Below the pieces are notes generated by a model. It was not told where the DNA came from. It saw nothing but the letters and a program-made list of their open reading frames with translations, and did not search any database. Shown here piece after piece: positions 41,163-51,803 of a stretch of 64,000 bases of DNA (the stretch's first letter is position 1; each line of letters opens with the position of its first letter). A program made the position numbers and the translations under genes. The stretch is from Tritrichomonas musculus (lineage: Eukaryota > Parabasalia > Tritrichomonadida > Tritrichomonadidae). The stretch covers positions 868,001-932,000 of the forward strand of contig JAPFFF010000041.1 in assembly GCA_039105265.1 (NCBI GenBank), written 5' to 3'.

Positions 41163-41366
41163 ATGAAATTCATAGATGAATTTTATAGAACAACATTATT
41201 TTATGCAGTCGGAAAAAATGATGTTGAAATCGTTAAACTTTTATTGTCAAATGATAAAATTAATGTTAATGTCCTTAATATTTCAAATAAAATTTTATCA
41301 ATACCATTCCATATCAAGACATTTTATGTGATTTCAAGTTATTTTTTTCAATTACATTTTCAATAA
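41163..41366 (+). other. Isolated ankyrin unit A6
   Basis: 67 codons from ATG: MKFIDEFYRTTLFYAVGKND, VEIVKLLLSNDKINVNVLN, then a Phe/Ile-rich tail encoded by spacer. The conserved ACA GCA before the unit core is ACA ACA here. Confidence 0.6.
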
Positions 41367-41420
41367 AACAATTCAATGGAATTTAAAAATTTATTTACAT
41401 AATAAAATTTTTGGCAATAT

Positions 41421-41543
41421 TTTAATAAAAAAACAGTATTACACTTGGCAGCAGCAAATTCCAACGAGAAAATTATCAAATTGTTATTAGATCAAAAAGA
41501 GGTTGATCTTAATATCGAAGATGGCATTCACACTTTATTTTAA
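41421..41543 (+). other. Terminal-type ankyrin unit A7
   Basis: FNKKTVLHLAAANSNEKIIK, LLLDQKEVDLNIEDG, then a TAA. TVLHLA and NIEDG mark the C-terminal capping type of trichomonad ankyrin proteins. The last unit of locus B (63022-63249) is of the same type. Confidence 0.65.
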
Positions 41544-42437
41544 TGATGTTAAAATAAAAAAATATTCTAATGGTTTTTATTGAACATTTATGAAAAACTC
41601 CAATTCAATTAGCTCCAAGCAATCTAAATAAGTTATTGCTTCTCAAGAATCAAGCATGCATTATTTACTAATTTTTCTAATAAAAAGTAATTTTCAAAAA
41701 GTTTATATTTTCACTTATTTTGTGAGCATTTAACTATATTTTCACAATAAATCAAGAGATGAAGATTTTAAGTCTAATGCATTCTAGTGATATTTTAATT
41801 TATAATATATAGTGCCTTTTTTTTTTTTTTTTTTTACCTTACTATTTGTTTTTAAATTGCACATCCAGAATCCATATTTTTTGTCTCATAATAAGCATCA
41901 GTTATTCAGGTATGATTACATAAGGATTAATTGCCTTAATATCATGCTTTATCTTGGATGAGGGAAAAGATACAAAATTTTTTTTATTATTTTTATTTCA
42001 CATGACAAGAAAACGATCTTATTTATAAATATCTTATTTTTTAAAACTGCAAAAAAAGTTTTTTAATAATTTAAATTTTCTTAACATTTTAATATGATAA
42101 AACATGATTTCATAGATACTTAATTACGTTTTTAAAAAGTTATCGTTTTTTTTTTTTCTTTCCACAAATTCAGAAGGGTTCATTCATATAATTTTTTTCC
42201 ACCTTTTTTTTTTAATATACTAAATTTTAACATTTCCAAAGAAAAAATAAAATACAATGAGATAAGAATTTCTGAACATTCAAAAAAAAATTTTTTTTTC
42301 TTATCAATTTGAAAAATTTGAATTATTTTTTCAATTTATTTAGAAAACTTTTGAAATTCGGTTCCATTTTTATCATTTCAAAAAATCATCTTATATATTC
42401 AAAATTTTAAAAAATTTACAACATTTCATTTAATCAG
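41544..42437. other. AT-rich intergenic stretch
   Basis: About 890 bp with long T and A runs and no gene. TCATTTAAT at 42426 is an initiator-like motif 12 bp before the next ATG. Confidence 0.5.
42426..42434 (+). promoter_or_regulatory. Initiator-like motif of the M60 peptidase gene
   Basis: TCATTTAAT matches the trichomonad initiator and lies 12 bp before the ATG at 42438, the spacing typical of these organisms' very short 5' leaders. Confidence 0.55.
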
Positions 42438-45400
42438 ATGAATTGCCTTTTCTTCTTGTTATACATAATTCATATATCAAATAGTGCCACACCAAGTTAC
42501 ATCAGATCTATTTTTGGCCATCCTGGAACTGATGAAATTGAAAACGAATATGTTGATGGAATTGAAATTTTAGAGACAGGCTTGCCTCATCCTAAATTAA
42601 CTCCAGTTAGTGAAGGACATTATACTTCACAACCAATTGATCCAGATGATTATCCGTGGCCTGGCCATCCATTTCAAGGGCAAATGACTTGGGATTTACT
42701 CAAAGAAGAATCAACGAATATTCTTTCAAGATACAGAAGAACTAATTTTACACAAGAAGAGGTTCATTGGCATCCAGCAGGTGCTAAACAATGGTATACT
42801 ACTGATGAAGAATTAGCAGCAGCAGATCGTGTCAAAATAAGATTTACTTTACAACCAAAATATCATAGCCACTTTTTACCAGGATTCGCTCCACCTGGAG
42901 AAGTTATTACTATTGAAATCCCAGATCCACTTGTTAATAATTTAAAAATGGTATTCAATCTTCAAACAAGAGAATTCAATGGCAAAACAAATTGTAATAC
43001 TCGACTTGATTCAGTTATTTTGCGAGATCTTCCATTAGATCGTAAAGTTAATAAAGTTGCCCTTCCATATGGCGGAACTATATCATTTTATTACAGCGGA
43101 GAAGATCCAGTTGAAATTAATGTCTCCGGAGTTATCCCTCAACCTTACTTTTACTACGGAATGACAAGTGATGAAGAATGGGAAAATGATCTTTCAAAAA
43201 GACCAGGTCCTTATGCCTTCTTTGATACAGGTAACTTAGTCCATATGGTTCCTTCCAAATTTATCCGTGGAACGACTAGATTAAATGACTGCATGAAATA
43301 TTGGCGAAGTGCAGTCCAAATTTCACACACAACTGCAAGAGATGTATCATATTATAACAACGAACGTTATGGACGAATTCTTAATCCATGTGTATTAAAA
43401 TATGATACTTTTGTTCCTGCCGGTGCAGCTGTTGCTTTTGTTGGTGGTAACTTTTGCCATTTTCCATGTGATTGGATATCAAATACAGTTGTTTATGACA
43501 ACGCAGTTGATAATCCATGGGGAACTATTCATGAAATCAACCACCATCATCAAGAAAACTGGGGAAAAACTCAAGAATCAGGTGAAATGTCCAATAATGC
43601 TGTAAGCCTTGTTGTATATGCAAAGACCAATATTTGTTCATCAAAAAGATCCAATACAGGTTGGCCCAGATATACATATGCATCATATGAACTTAATGAT
43701 GAAGATACATATGGATTACAAAGATATTCTACAATTCTTCATTTCTTTGGTACTGAAACATTTAAAGAATTTGTTAAAGCTGATCAGGCCAAATCTTGGT
43801 ACTCACAAGATGCATATGGAATTCCTGGAGGCGAAATGTTAAGAGCTTCACGTGTCACTAATAGAAACATGCGTTATCATTGGAACTTCCATGGTACATC
43901 AGACGAAACTCTTGGTGAAAATGCTTTAGTAGAATTAGAGAGATTAAACTTAAAGCCTTTCCATCCAGTTACAAATGTTTATGCTGTTGGTGCTGTTGTT
44001 GACGGGGTTGGATTCAGAACTGCTAGAGCTTATAGAATTAACCCATTCCCACAAACAATTGATTTCGTTACAACAATTGTACAAAGAGCAAATAAAGAAT
44101 GGTTCGGTGATTTTGAATTCCATAGTGCTACATTTGAAAGGGGCAGAGAAACTGCTTGGATTGAAAAATCAAAAGGTGTTTATCAATTAACACCTAAATC
44201 AGATATTCTTGAAGATGAAGAAGTTAATGTGACATACTTAGATAAATCAACAAATGAAGAACATATTGTTATTTGCCAATTCACACAAAAGTACTCCAAC
44301 ACCATTTCCAATGCCACTAGATATGGATTCATACCAAATGAAAATAATGATCTCATGAAGGCATATAAATATGTTGCTGAAAATGACAATGTTACAATTC
44401 TTCAACAATCCTACCGAAACGATGGTATCTTTTTTTCTGACTATGAAAATCGTAATGTAAATACATGGATTGCTGTCCAAGAAGGAAGATTTTCACCTCC
44501 AGAAGATGCTAATTATACATTTTCTATTACTGCAGATACAGAAGCAGCATTTTATCTCAGTGAAGAACCACTTCAAAATCATCCTGACTTAGATGCTGAC
44601 AAATTGACCAATTATCAAAAAGGCACACAAATGAGCTTTGATAACGGTAACAAATCTCGCCCAATGTTTTTAAGGTCTGATAAAATTTATTACTTTAAAT
44701 ACATCGTTTTCCCATTAACTTGGGGAAGCAGAAAAGGACGAGGCTGGTGTGGTTATAAGAAGAATAACCAAGGAAATTGGGATACGGTTCCTGCATCATG
44801 GATGAAATTCAAAGATATTGATGCCAAAACACTTTTTGATAACCAATTTGTTCCTAATTTTGAAAGAATATATTTAATGGACCAATGGAATGGACAATCA
44901 CTTGTAATTAATGACCAAAGCAAATGGTTACTCTACAAATATCCTAAAGGAGAAGTCCGTATAAAAACGAATGATTTCCAAGGAGAGTATGGTCCAAATT
45001 TGACACCTACAGAAGCAATAACAGATGGTGATTTTACAACCGAATATCGAGTCAATTGGTGGTCAGGACATGGAGTTGTTCCATTCCCACATGTATTTGA
45101 AATTGATATGGGTGAAACAAATCATTTTTCAGCCATTCGAATAGGTGGAACTGGAAATCCTAATCTTTTTGGCATGAACAACGATATGAAGATTTATTTA
45201 GCTCCTTATAATTATAGTGCTTCTGATGCTTCTTATCAAGAAAGTAATTATTCAATTGATCATGAAGAATCACTTATATGGGAAGGTGTCCTTAACCCTC
45301 AAATAAATGACGTTATTGAACTTGGCAAAGATTATTCTGGCCGTTATTTAAAAATAGTTTCATTAAACAATACTCTTGCATGGAAAGATAATTGGGCTGG

Positions 45401-47255
45401 AAGAACAAGTATATCTGCTGTTGAAGTTGGCTATGCTATTCATTCTAAAAAAGTTTATCCAATCACTGGAACAAGATACTTCGCTTTCCGAAACAGATGG
45501 GATGAAAGAAGAGGTGGTTGTTATTATAACGGAAAGGGATTCACAGGGTACGCAAAAGGACAAGCACCATCAAGAAGTGGCGATCACACCAACCTTGAAA
45601 ACTCAAAGCTGAAGATTAAGATACCTATCAATAAGAAAGAATTTGGCGTAATTGGAGACTATTACCCAGAAATTGGTCGGGCAATTGTTAGATTAGATGG
45701 AAAGATAATTGGAACAATTGGAGAAAAAAGTTATGACGTTAACAATGACAAGAGAAGACTAACAAAGGCATCTCGTTCTTATAAGACTTTACTCTTTTAT
45801 TGTAATTCACTCGATCCATCAGTTCCACATACAGTGACTATCGAAGTTACAGAAAGGCAAATAACATTGTCTGGAATTCTTACTCAACAAATGATTGTTG
45901 ACTATTTCAATGATAATGGAACATATGAAAACATTCTTGAACATGAATTTGACATAGAACCAGGCGAATTCGATTGGATTCCTGCAACACCAACACCGAA
46001 ACCGACTGAAAATCAACCGATTGAATCACCAAATACACAAACAGAGAAACCTATAGAGATATCAGAAACACCAATTGCGACACCACCGCCACCACCTGAA
46101 GTAGACAATATTGATTCAGATGCAAACATTTTCGAAATCACTGACGATGGATTCAAATCAAAAGAAGACTCCGTTGAAATAAAAGAAATAAAAATAGACA
46201 AAACATCTACAACGATCAAAACGGTCACATTCAGCAAAAAAGAAATTTCAATTTTTGAGAGTGGCAATTTTAATTCTGAAAAGCCATTGTACTTTGTCCC
46301 ATCAGTAGAAGGCTCTACCATCTCAATTTCTAAGAATTTGACACAATCAAACATTGGTGTATCAACAGAAAAATCACCAGTTGTCAAGCTATTCAAAGGC
46401 ACCAATCCATTAAGTATACTAAACAATGTCACAAGTGGATCAATTGTTATCGATGTTCCAGAAAAGGATGACGAAAAAGGAGAAGACATCACGCAAATTA
46501 ATTTGAAAGAAGCCAACAATTATCAAGGCAGTTTCTCATTGATTGTTCCATCGACAATCAAAGTTGTCTCATTCTTAACAGTCTCACTGTTCAAAGAATC
46601 ATCATTGGGCATTTCAAGAAACAGTCATCTTAAGACACTTCAACTGGCATCTGATGAAGAACCAGTCATTCGTGTTGAAAACCAAGTTAATGTTGCACCA
46701 AGCTCAAAATCGACTCTTTCAACCATGGACATTGTTGGAACACTAGAAATTTATGATGATTCTTCGTTGACATTAGATAAAAACTCTCAATTGGCAGAGA
46801 ATTCAAAAATTAGCGTGATTCTCCAGCATGCAAAGTCATACAACTCACAAACAAAGCCAATCATCTACTTCGAAGAATCAGTGAAATCTCTCCCTTCAAA
46901 GATCACCTTGTCAACAAAAGGCGTCAGTAAAATCGAAATAACAGACTTGCCATTAATTGGATCCAAGGCATTCCCCTCGTGCTCTGATTTATACTCGCGA
47001 ATAGAGTTGCCAGCTGGAAAAGAGGCATCATTTAGCGCTAATTGCAAAGTTGTCAACGACATGACGTTACTGACAGTGACTGCAAATGAAAAAGAGGATG
47101 GAAAACAATCTGGTGGAAAGAAGAGTAATATTGGTGTCATCATCGGCGTTGTCGTTGCTGTTGTAGTTGTTATTGCTATTGTGGTCGTAGTTGTCATCGT
47201 TGTTAGACACAAGAAAACTTATAGAGAATCATCAGATATAGATTTGAACCTATAA
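42438..47255 (+). CDS. Surface M60-like (enhancin-type) zinc metallopeptidase, type I membrane protein
   Basis: A 1605-residue protein with a signal peptide (LFFLLYIIHISNS, residues ~4-17). An M60-like gluzincin domain (~145-480) carries HEINH (His365, Glu366, His369) with candidate third ligands Glu380 or Glu383. A PA14-like domain follows at ~650-800 and a discoidin-like F5/8C domain at ~850-1010 (EAITDGDFTTEYR; RYLKIVSL). Then come a beta-rich part, a Pro/Thr-rich linker (PATPTPKPTE, ~1181), an extended region and one Val/Ile-rich membrane helix (~1564-1592) with a short basic tail. The family includes mucin-degrading peptidases of mucosal microbes, with carbohydrate-binding modules flanking the catalytic domain, so a role in attacking host mucus glycoproteins is likely. 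The frame is intact and the TAA overlaps TAAA. Confidence 0.93.
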   Translation: MNCLFFLLYIIHISNSATPSYIRSIFGHPGTDEIENEYVDGIEILETGLPHPKLTPVSEGHYTSQPIDPDDYPWPGHPFQGQMTWDLLKEESTNILSRYRRTNFTQEEVHWHPAGAKQWYTTDEELAAADRVKIRFTLQPKYHSHFLPGFAPPGEVITIEIPDPLVNNLKMVFNLQTREFNGKTNCNTRLDSVILRDLPLDRKVNKVALPYGGTISFYYSGEDPVEINVSGVIPQPYFYYGMTSDEEWENDLSKRPGPYAFFDTGNLVHMVPSKFIRGTTRLNDCMKYWRSAVQISHTTARDVSYYNNERYGRILNPCVLKYDTFVPAGAAVAFVGGNFCHFPCDWISNTVVYDNAVDNPWGTIHEINHHHQENWGKTQESGEMSNNAVSLVVYAKTNICSSKRSNTGWPRYTYASYELNDEDTYGLQRYSTILHFFGTETFKEFVKADQAKSWYSQDAYGIPGGEMLRASRVTNRNMRYHWNFHGTSDETLGENALVELERLNLKPFHPVTNVYAVGAVVDGVGFRTARAYRINPFPQTIDFVTTIVQRANKEWFGDFEFHSATFERGRETAWIEKSKGVYQLTPKSDILEDEEVNVTYLDKSTNEEHIVICQFTQKYSNTISNATRYGFIPNENNDLMKAYKYVAENDNVTILQQSYRNDGIFFSDYENRNVNTWIAVQEGRFSPPEDANYTFSITADTEAAFYLSEEPLQNHPDLDADKLTNYQKGTQMSFDNGNKSRPMFLRSDKIYYFKYIVFPLTWGSRKGRGWCGYKKNNQGNWDTVPASWMKFKDIDAKTLFDNQFVPNFERIYLMDQWNGQSLVINDQSKWLLYKYPKGEVRIKTNDFQGEYGPNLTPTEAITDGDFTTEYRVNWWSGHGVVPFPHVFEIDMGETNHFSAIRIGGTGNPNLFGMNNDMKIYLAPYNYSASDASYQESNYSIDHEESLIWEGVLNPQINDVIELGKDYSGRYLKIVSLNNTLAWKDNWAGRTSISAVEVGYAIHSKKVYPITGTRYFAFRNRWDERRGGCYYNGKGFTGYAKGQAPSRSGDHTNLENSKLKIKIPINKKEFGVIGDYYPEIGRAIVRLDGKIIGTIGEKSYDVNNDKRRLTKASRSYKTLLFYCNSLDPSVPHTVTIEVTERQITLSGILTQQMIVDYFNDNGTYENILEHEFDIEPGEFDWIPATPTPKPTENQPIESPNTQTEKPIEISETPIATPPPPPEVDNIDSDANIFEITDDGFKSKEDSVEIKEIKIDKTSTTIKTVTFSKKEISIFESGNFNSEKPLYFVPSVEGSTISISKNLTQSNIGVSTEKSPVVKLFKGTNPLSILNNVTSGSIVIDVPEKDDEKGEDITQINLKEANNYQGSFSLIVPSTIKVVSFLTVSLFKESSLGISRNSHLKTLQLASDEEPVIRVENQVNVAPSSKSTLSTMDIVGTLEIYDDSSLTLDKNSQLAENSKISVILQHAKSYNSQTKPIIYFEESVKSLPSKITLSTKGVSKIEITDLPLIGSKAFPSCSDLYSRIELPAGKEASFSANCKVVNDMTLLTVTANEKEDGKQSGGKKSNIGVIIGVVVAVVVVIAIVVVVVIVVRHKKTYRESSDIDLNL

Positions 47256-47932
47256 ATTAGTTAATTTTTTTTTTTTATTTTCCAGCTATATGATAATAGT
47301 AGTGATAAATAAAAATAAATTACATTTGATAATAATTATTCAAAGTTTGCAATTTTATTTTACCTCTAAATTATTTATTCGAATTTTTCTTCGATGATGC
47401 CAATTAAATACACACTTTTATCGGGATTTTTTAGTTTATTAAAAATTTCTTATAAAATTATTAAATAATTTGCTTTATTTATTTGCTTTTTTGCTTTTAT
47501 TGATTTATTAATTTTAATATTTGATAAATATTTATTTTAACATATAAATGCATTTGGAAATTTATAAATTAATTTTTTTTAGAAATAAAAAATTGAAATA
47601 ACAATTCAAATAATGAATTAAAAACATCTTAATAAAAAATCAATAAATAACAATAAAATTTAAAAATTATTTAATAATATTATTATAAAAATCTAAATAA
47701 TAATAAAAATCATTTTAAATAATTTAAAATATTATTATTTCTAAATTTTTTTGATTTATAATTTTGAGAAATTATTGTAGTAGATAAAAATTTTTGTTTG
47801 AATATTGAAAGATAATTCAAATAATTGATATAAAAAATTTAAAATTAAATGAGTGCTAATAAATATTGAATACTATTTTTATTTTGGAATGTAATTTGAT
47901 GATAATAAAAACATCTCATTTAATTTAAGGAA
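47256..47932. other. AT-rich intergenic stretch
   Basis: Non-coding, 680 bp, no element seen. TCATTTAAT at 47916 is an initiator-like motif 17 bp before the next ATG. Confidence 0.5.
47916..47924 (+). promoter_or_regulatory. Initiator-like motif of the charged repeat protein gene
   Basis: TCATTTAAT, identical to the motif before the M60 gene, 17 bp before the ATG at 47933. Confidence 0.5.
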
Positions 47933-48640
47933 ATGAACGGTCGTGATGAAATTCGCGAAGAAGCCGAGAGAAAAGAATCTCAACTAGATTCAAAAACTAA
48001 ATCCATGTCAGATCAAGAAGAAGCTGTTATTGATGAACAATTCGAACAGCAATTTGAACAACAAAGAGAAAAAGAAGAAGAACAAATTGATGAACTAAGA
48101 CCAAAAATAGCAGAAGAAGCCAGAGAAAGAGAAAGATTTGATTCGTGCTACAGATCAGAAATACCTCATAAAAAAAGCAGAAAAGATGAAAAAGAAACAG
48201 AATTAGAACAACAAACTAATTCAATTCCAGATAAAGATGAGGCTGCTATTGATGCAGAATTCGAAAAAGATTTCAGAGAGAAAAAACAAGCTCAAAAGCA
48301 AAGAGAAGAACGTGCCAAAGAAAATAAAGAAGAAAATGCAAAAGAAAGAGCTGAATATAAATTTCATGTTAAAGCTGAAATAGCAGAAGAAAAAGAAAAT
48401 TTGAGAAATAAAGATTATGCAAAAATACAACAAGAAGACCGAGAAGAAGGCATTGAAAAAGAGTCAGAACTTGAAATGGAAACTAAACAGATTTCAGATC
48501 CAAGTGAAGCTGCCGTTGATGCAGAGTTTGAAAAAGAATTCAAACAAGAAAGAGAAGCAGAAAAGAGAAAAGAGGATAAATTGAAGCCAATAATCGAAGA
48601 GGAAGCTAAAGAAGGTCCAAGATTTTACACATTAGAATAA
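47933..48640 (+). CDS. Highly charged three-repeat coiled-coil protein
   Basis: A 235-residue protein made of three degenerate ~75-residue repeats. Each has KES/TELE..T..I.D..EAA.DAEFEK.F followed by a Glu/Lys/Arg-rich helix (near residues 12, 95 and 175). It has no signal or membrane segment and is predicted to be long helix or coiled coil. The acidic, repeat-based composition resembles the protein at 2337-3587 in style but not in motif. Function unknown. The stop is a TAA. Confidence 0.75.
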   Translation: MNGRDEIREEAERKESQLDSKTKSMSDQEEAVIDEQFEQQFEQQREKEEEQIDELRPKIAEEARERERFDSCYRSEIPHKKSRKDEKETELEQQTNSIPDKDEAAIDAEFEKDFREKKQAQKQREERAKENKEENAKERAEYKFHVKAEIAEEKENLRNKDYAKIQQEDREEGIEKESELEMETKQISDPSEAAVDAEFEKEFKQEREAEKRKEDKLKPIIEEEAKEGPRFYTLE

Positions 48641-48923
48641 GTTAACAAATATGATTAAACATGTTATTTAAAAATAAATTACATTTTTCTATTTTATCAA
48701 ATTGGTAACAATTTTCTGTATTTTCCTATTATTTTGCTTCGTTTTCTCAATTTTCTTCATCTTTTTAAATACCTATAATATTGAAAATATTTTTATTAAT
48801 GAAGAAGATGGGAAATCACATATACTAGTTGAGACGATTAATGATGATTAACCTTTATAATATGCATAAAATAGTTTTAAAATTTTATCTTAATATTGTA
48901 AATTTTTTTTATTAATTGAGAAT
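48641..48923. other. Intergenic region between convergent genes
   Basis: AT-rich shared 3' flank of the charged protein gene and the histidyl-tRNA synthetase relic. Nothing is recognised. Confidence 0.5.
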
Positions 48924-50448
48924 TTATTTTGCAATATTGTCTATTTGAGACAATAAGTCTTTAATTTTTGGAACTAACTGATCACGCTTAATGATTATTT
49001 CTTCCTTACTAGAAGTGTTTTTGATTTTTATATTTCCAACTTCCATCTCTTCAGGTGCAATGATTACAGCTAAATCAATTTTCATTTTATCAGCCTGCCC
49101 AAGTTGTGCTTTGATGTCAGGTTTAGCTTTATAATTGAATTCAGTTGGAATTCCTTCTTTCCATAATTCACTTGCAATTTTCAATCTCTCATCCGTGTAA
49201 TCTTTTGCTATTGAGCAAACCATCACTCTTGTGTCAACTTCACGAGGACGATTATTTTTCATTTTCTTTTCGATCAAAGCAAATACTCTTTCAATTCCTA
49301 AAGATGCTCCCACAGCAGGTATTTTCTTCCCTGAAAACATTCCAATTAAATCATCATACCTTCCTCCTCCTGCAATTGAACCGACTTTAACTTCTGTTGT
49401 TTCATCAACTGCCACTGCCTCAAGAATAACACCAGTATAATAATCAAGTCCACGTGCAAGTGACATGTTAAAAACAACCTTGTCGATTACATTTAAATCG
49501 CTCAAATATCTAAACAAAAGTTCTATTTCATCAAGTGTATTTTTGGCAATATTAACAAATTCTTCCTTCTTTCGTAATGATTCTAGAACTTGCATAGGAT
49601 TTCCACTTAATTGAAGATATTCCCAAAGTTTATCAGCTGATTCGTTTGAAAGACCTTTCACTTTAACTAATTCATTTCGAACTTCTTCCCATGGTTGTTT
49701 ATCTAGTTTGTCAATTGAACTACAAATTGTTTAATATTTTTCTGATGGAACTTTTGCAACTGTTGTCATTGCTGAAAGGAGCTGTCGATGAGAAACATAG
49801 ATGATGAAATCAAAATTGCATAGTTTTCCAATTGATGAAAGAATCTCATGGAAAATTGATATAACTTCTGAATCTGCAATCATAGGACTACATTGGCCAG
49901 CAATATCGAAATCGCATTGATAAAATTCTCTGAATCTTCCACGCTCAATTGCAGGTTTATCACGACGATAAACTTTGGCAATGTGATACCTTTTAATTGA
50001 GTTAATTCCATGGGTTGCTACAAAACGCGCAAAAGGAACAGTTAAATCATAACGAAGCCTTCAAGATTTAATTCAATTTTGATTTAAATGCATCAATAAG
50101 AAGATTGGAGAACTCTGAATCATCAAACTTAGTGTCAGTTTTGAAAACAATTTCTGGTTCATTTGAGATTATTTTCTTGATTGAATTGGCGATTTTTAAT
50201 TTTGAAAGAGAAATAATTGCATCTTTTTCTCCATGTTGAACAAGAAAGAATGATGAAGCATTTAACAAGGCAACATAATGAACAATATTGAATTCTTTTA
50301 AATTATTTGGAATTTCATCATCATTAAAATTAATGGAATCATATTTGGCTTTTTGGAAAACATCTTCAGGTAATCTCCATTGATCGTTTGAAGTAACAAT
50401 AGATATAACATCATTCAAATTAATACAGAAAGGATGAATAATAGACAT
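48924..50448 (-). pseudogene. Broken histidyl-tRNA synthetase gene
   Basis: From ATG at 50448 (MSIIHPFCINLNDVISIV) an N-terminal region of ~125 codons runs to a TAA near 50068. I do not recognise this region. Directly after it, in another frame, class II motif 2 text begins ([16 protein letters not shown], then [20 protein letters not shown]), followed by HisA (ARGLDYYTGVILEA), motif 3 (GASLGIERVFALIE) and the anticodon-binding domain to residue LLSQIDNIAK. The class II motif 1 segment expected between is absent, so there is an internal deletion with frame change. An in-frame TAA near 49733 interrupts KYxTICSSIDK, where an AAA codon is the likely ancestor. An essential enzyme gene in this state implies another, working copy elsewhere, or assembly error. 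Confidence 0.88.
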
Positions 50449-50615
50449 TATCACTGAGGTTGAATAATAAATTAGTGAAGAATTTTTTTTTTTTTTTTAA
50501 AATTGTCCAAAATTTTAGTTAATATTTGGCCAAAAAATATAAAAAGGATAAAATAGTATTCAAACTTCTGACCATTTCTCTTCCTCAAACCAAAATACCG
50601 TAAAACCATATTTTC

Positions 50616-50645
50616 ATATCGTTTGGGAATATACCCAAACGATAT
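50616..50645. repeat. Perfect 12-bp-stem hairpin
   Basis: ATATCGTTTGGG, loop AATATA, then CCCAAACGATAT. It lies in non-coding DNA upstream of the HisRS relic and could be a transposon footprint or a cruciform site. Confidence 0.85.
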
Positions 50646-51002
50646 CTTTTTTTCCAAATGAATAATTTTTTAAAATAAAAAAGAATTTTGAATACAATTG
50701 GACTAATTCCAATGAAATATGAATGGTTTTCATTCTTTTATCTCATTTGAACGCAAAAAAAAATGTCATTTGATTATAAATGTAAATTGAACCAAATATA
50801 TACTATTGATCAATTCCTATAAAATGGTAATATAGAATGCTTGTTCTTTATAAAAATAATCTTTCTTTTTTTAAAATAAATATCTTGTCATTATTACTCT
50901 TTTTTTAATACTTTTTTCGAAAAAATATATTGATTTCTATATATTCTAGTCATCTTTTTAACACTTTATATTTATTTATACTTTTTTCAGAAAATAAAAT
51001 TC

Positions 51003-51689
51003 GATTGATTTTTTTTTTTAAACTTTTTTGGACAAAATGTTCTCAATTTTTTTGTGAATATTTTGGCGGTTTATTAATCGGTCAGTTTAAAAAAAAGGAA
51101 AATAAGCAGCTAAGAACCTATATCTCTCCCAGAACAGACCCAAACAACAACCACATCTTACCATAGAACAAAGTAGTTCAGATGCATGATGCGATCATTC
51201 TTTTTCTCACGAAATGAGAAAATATTTTGATTTTCAGATTAGAAGTCAATTCTAATGCAAAAAGACAAATACTTTCGGTATTTCCCAACCCAGCGAGCTT
51301 TTATATTTAGGCCCAAATAAGTGTATTGTGTAAATAATAATTTATCTCATCTTTCCATAAACTCCTTAAGAAATTCCATATCTCGTGTTTTTTTGATATC
51401 ATTTGTATTAAGATAAGTTCAAAAACAGATCATTGACTATTTTTTTAATATAACTTGCTAAATTTATCTCTTATCTCATTATGATTTTTTATAAAAAATA
51501 TAAAGTTATTATTTAATATGCTTTGAAAATGATTTTATAGCTTTATGGCTATAAAATTATTATCTTTTTTTTATTATCTTTTTTTTGAAAAATTTGAGTT
51601 CAGAAAAAAATCCAAAAAAGTTTAAAAAATTGAATGCTCTAAAATTCCCATTCGATTTTGTCCAAAAAAGTTTAAAAAAAAAATCAATC
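51003..51689. repeat. Inverted-repeat pair, possible short non-autonomous element
   Basis: GATTGATTTTTTTTTTTAAA then CTTTTTTGGACAAAAT (51003-51038) is matched in inverse at 51654-51689, with weaker symmetry continuing outward. The ~615 bp between hold no gene but include a less AT-rich patch (51115-51175). Poly-T content weakens the case. No target duplication was identified. Confidence 0.4.
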
Positions 51690-51803
51690 TAAAATTCTCT
51701 TATCACAAAAAGTATACGTTTTTTTTTTTCTGAAAAAATTGTAAATCGCTGAACTTCAAATTCATTTTTTACCTTTGTTGTTGAAAAAAATTAAGAAATT
51801 TAA

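Larger units (their letters stand above)
50449..51803. other. AT-rich intergenic region with a hairpin and an inverted-repeat pair
   Basis: About 1.35 kb upstream of both the HisRS relic and the large surface protein gene. It contains a perfect palindrome (50616-50645) and a 36-bp inverted pair (51003-51038 and 51654-51689), listed separately. TCACTAAT on the minus strand at 50478 is an initiator-like motif 30 bp before the HisRS ATG. TCATTTTTTAC near 51761 may serve the plus-strand gene. A 61-codon minus frame at 50657-50472 is not supported. Confidence 0.5.

Noticed and set aside
39144-41420. Canonical spliceosomal introns between ankyrin units
   Set aside because: The sequences right after the units show no consistent GT donor, and the long conserved 3' splice motif known for trichomonads is not seen. 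AG before the units is explained by the Thr-Ala codons ACA GCA.
48924-50448. Reassigned stop codons to explain interruptions in HisRS and Myb genes
   Set aside because: Intact genes nearby end properly at TAA, TAG and TGA, and the broken genes also show deletions or insertions.
50472-50657. 61-codon minus-strand frame starting MEKKISFGYIPKRYEN
   Set aside because: It includes half of a palindrome and a Lys-run tail from poly-T, and has no recognisable motif or 3' signal.
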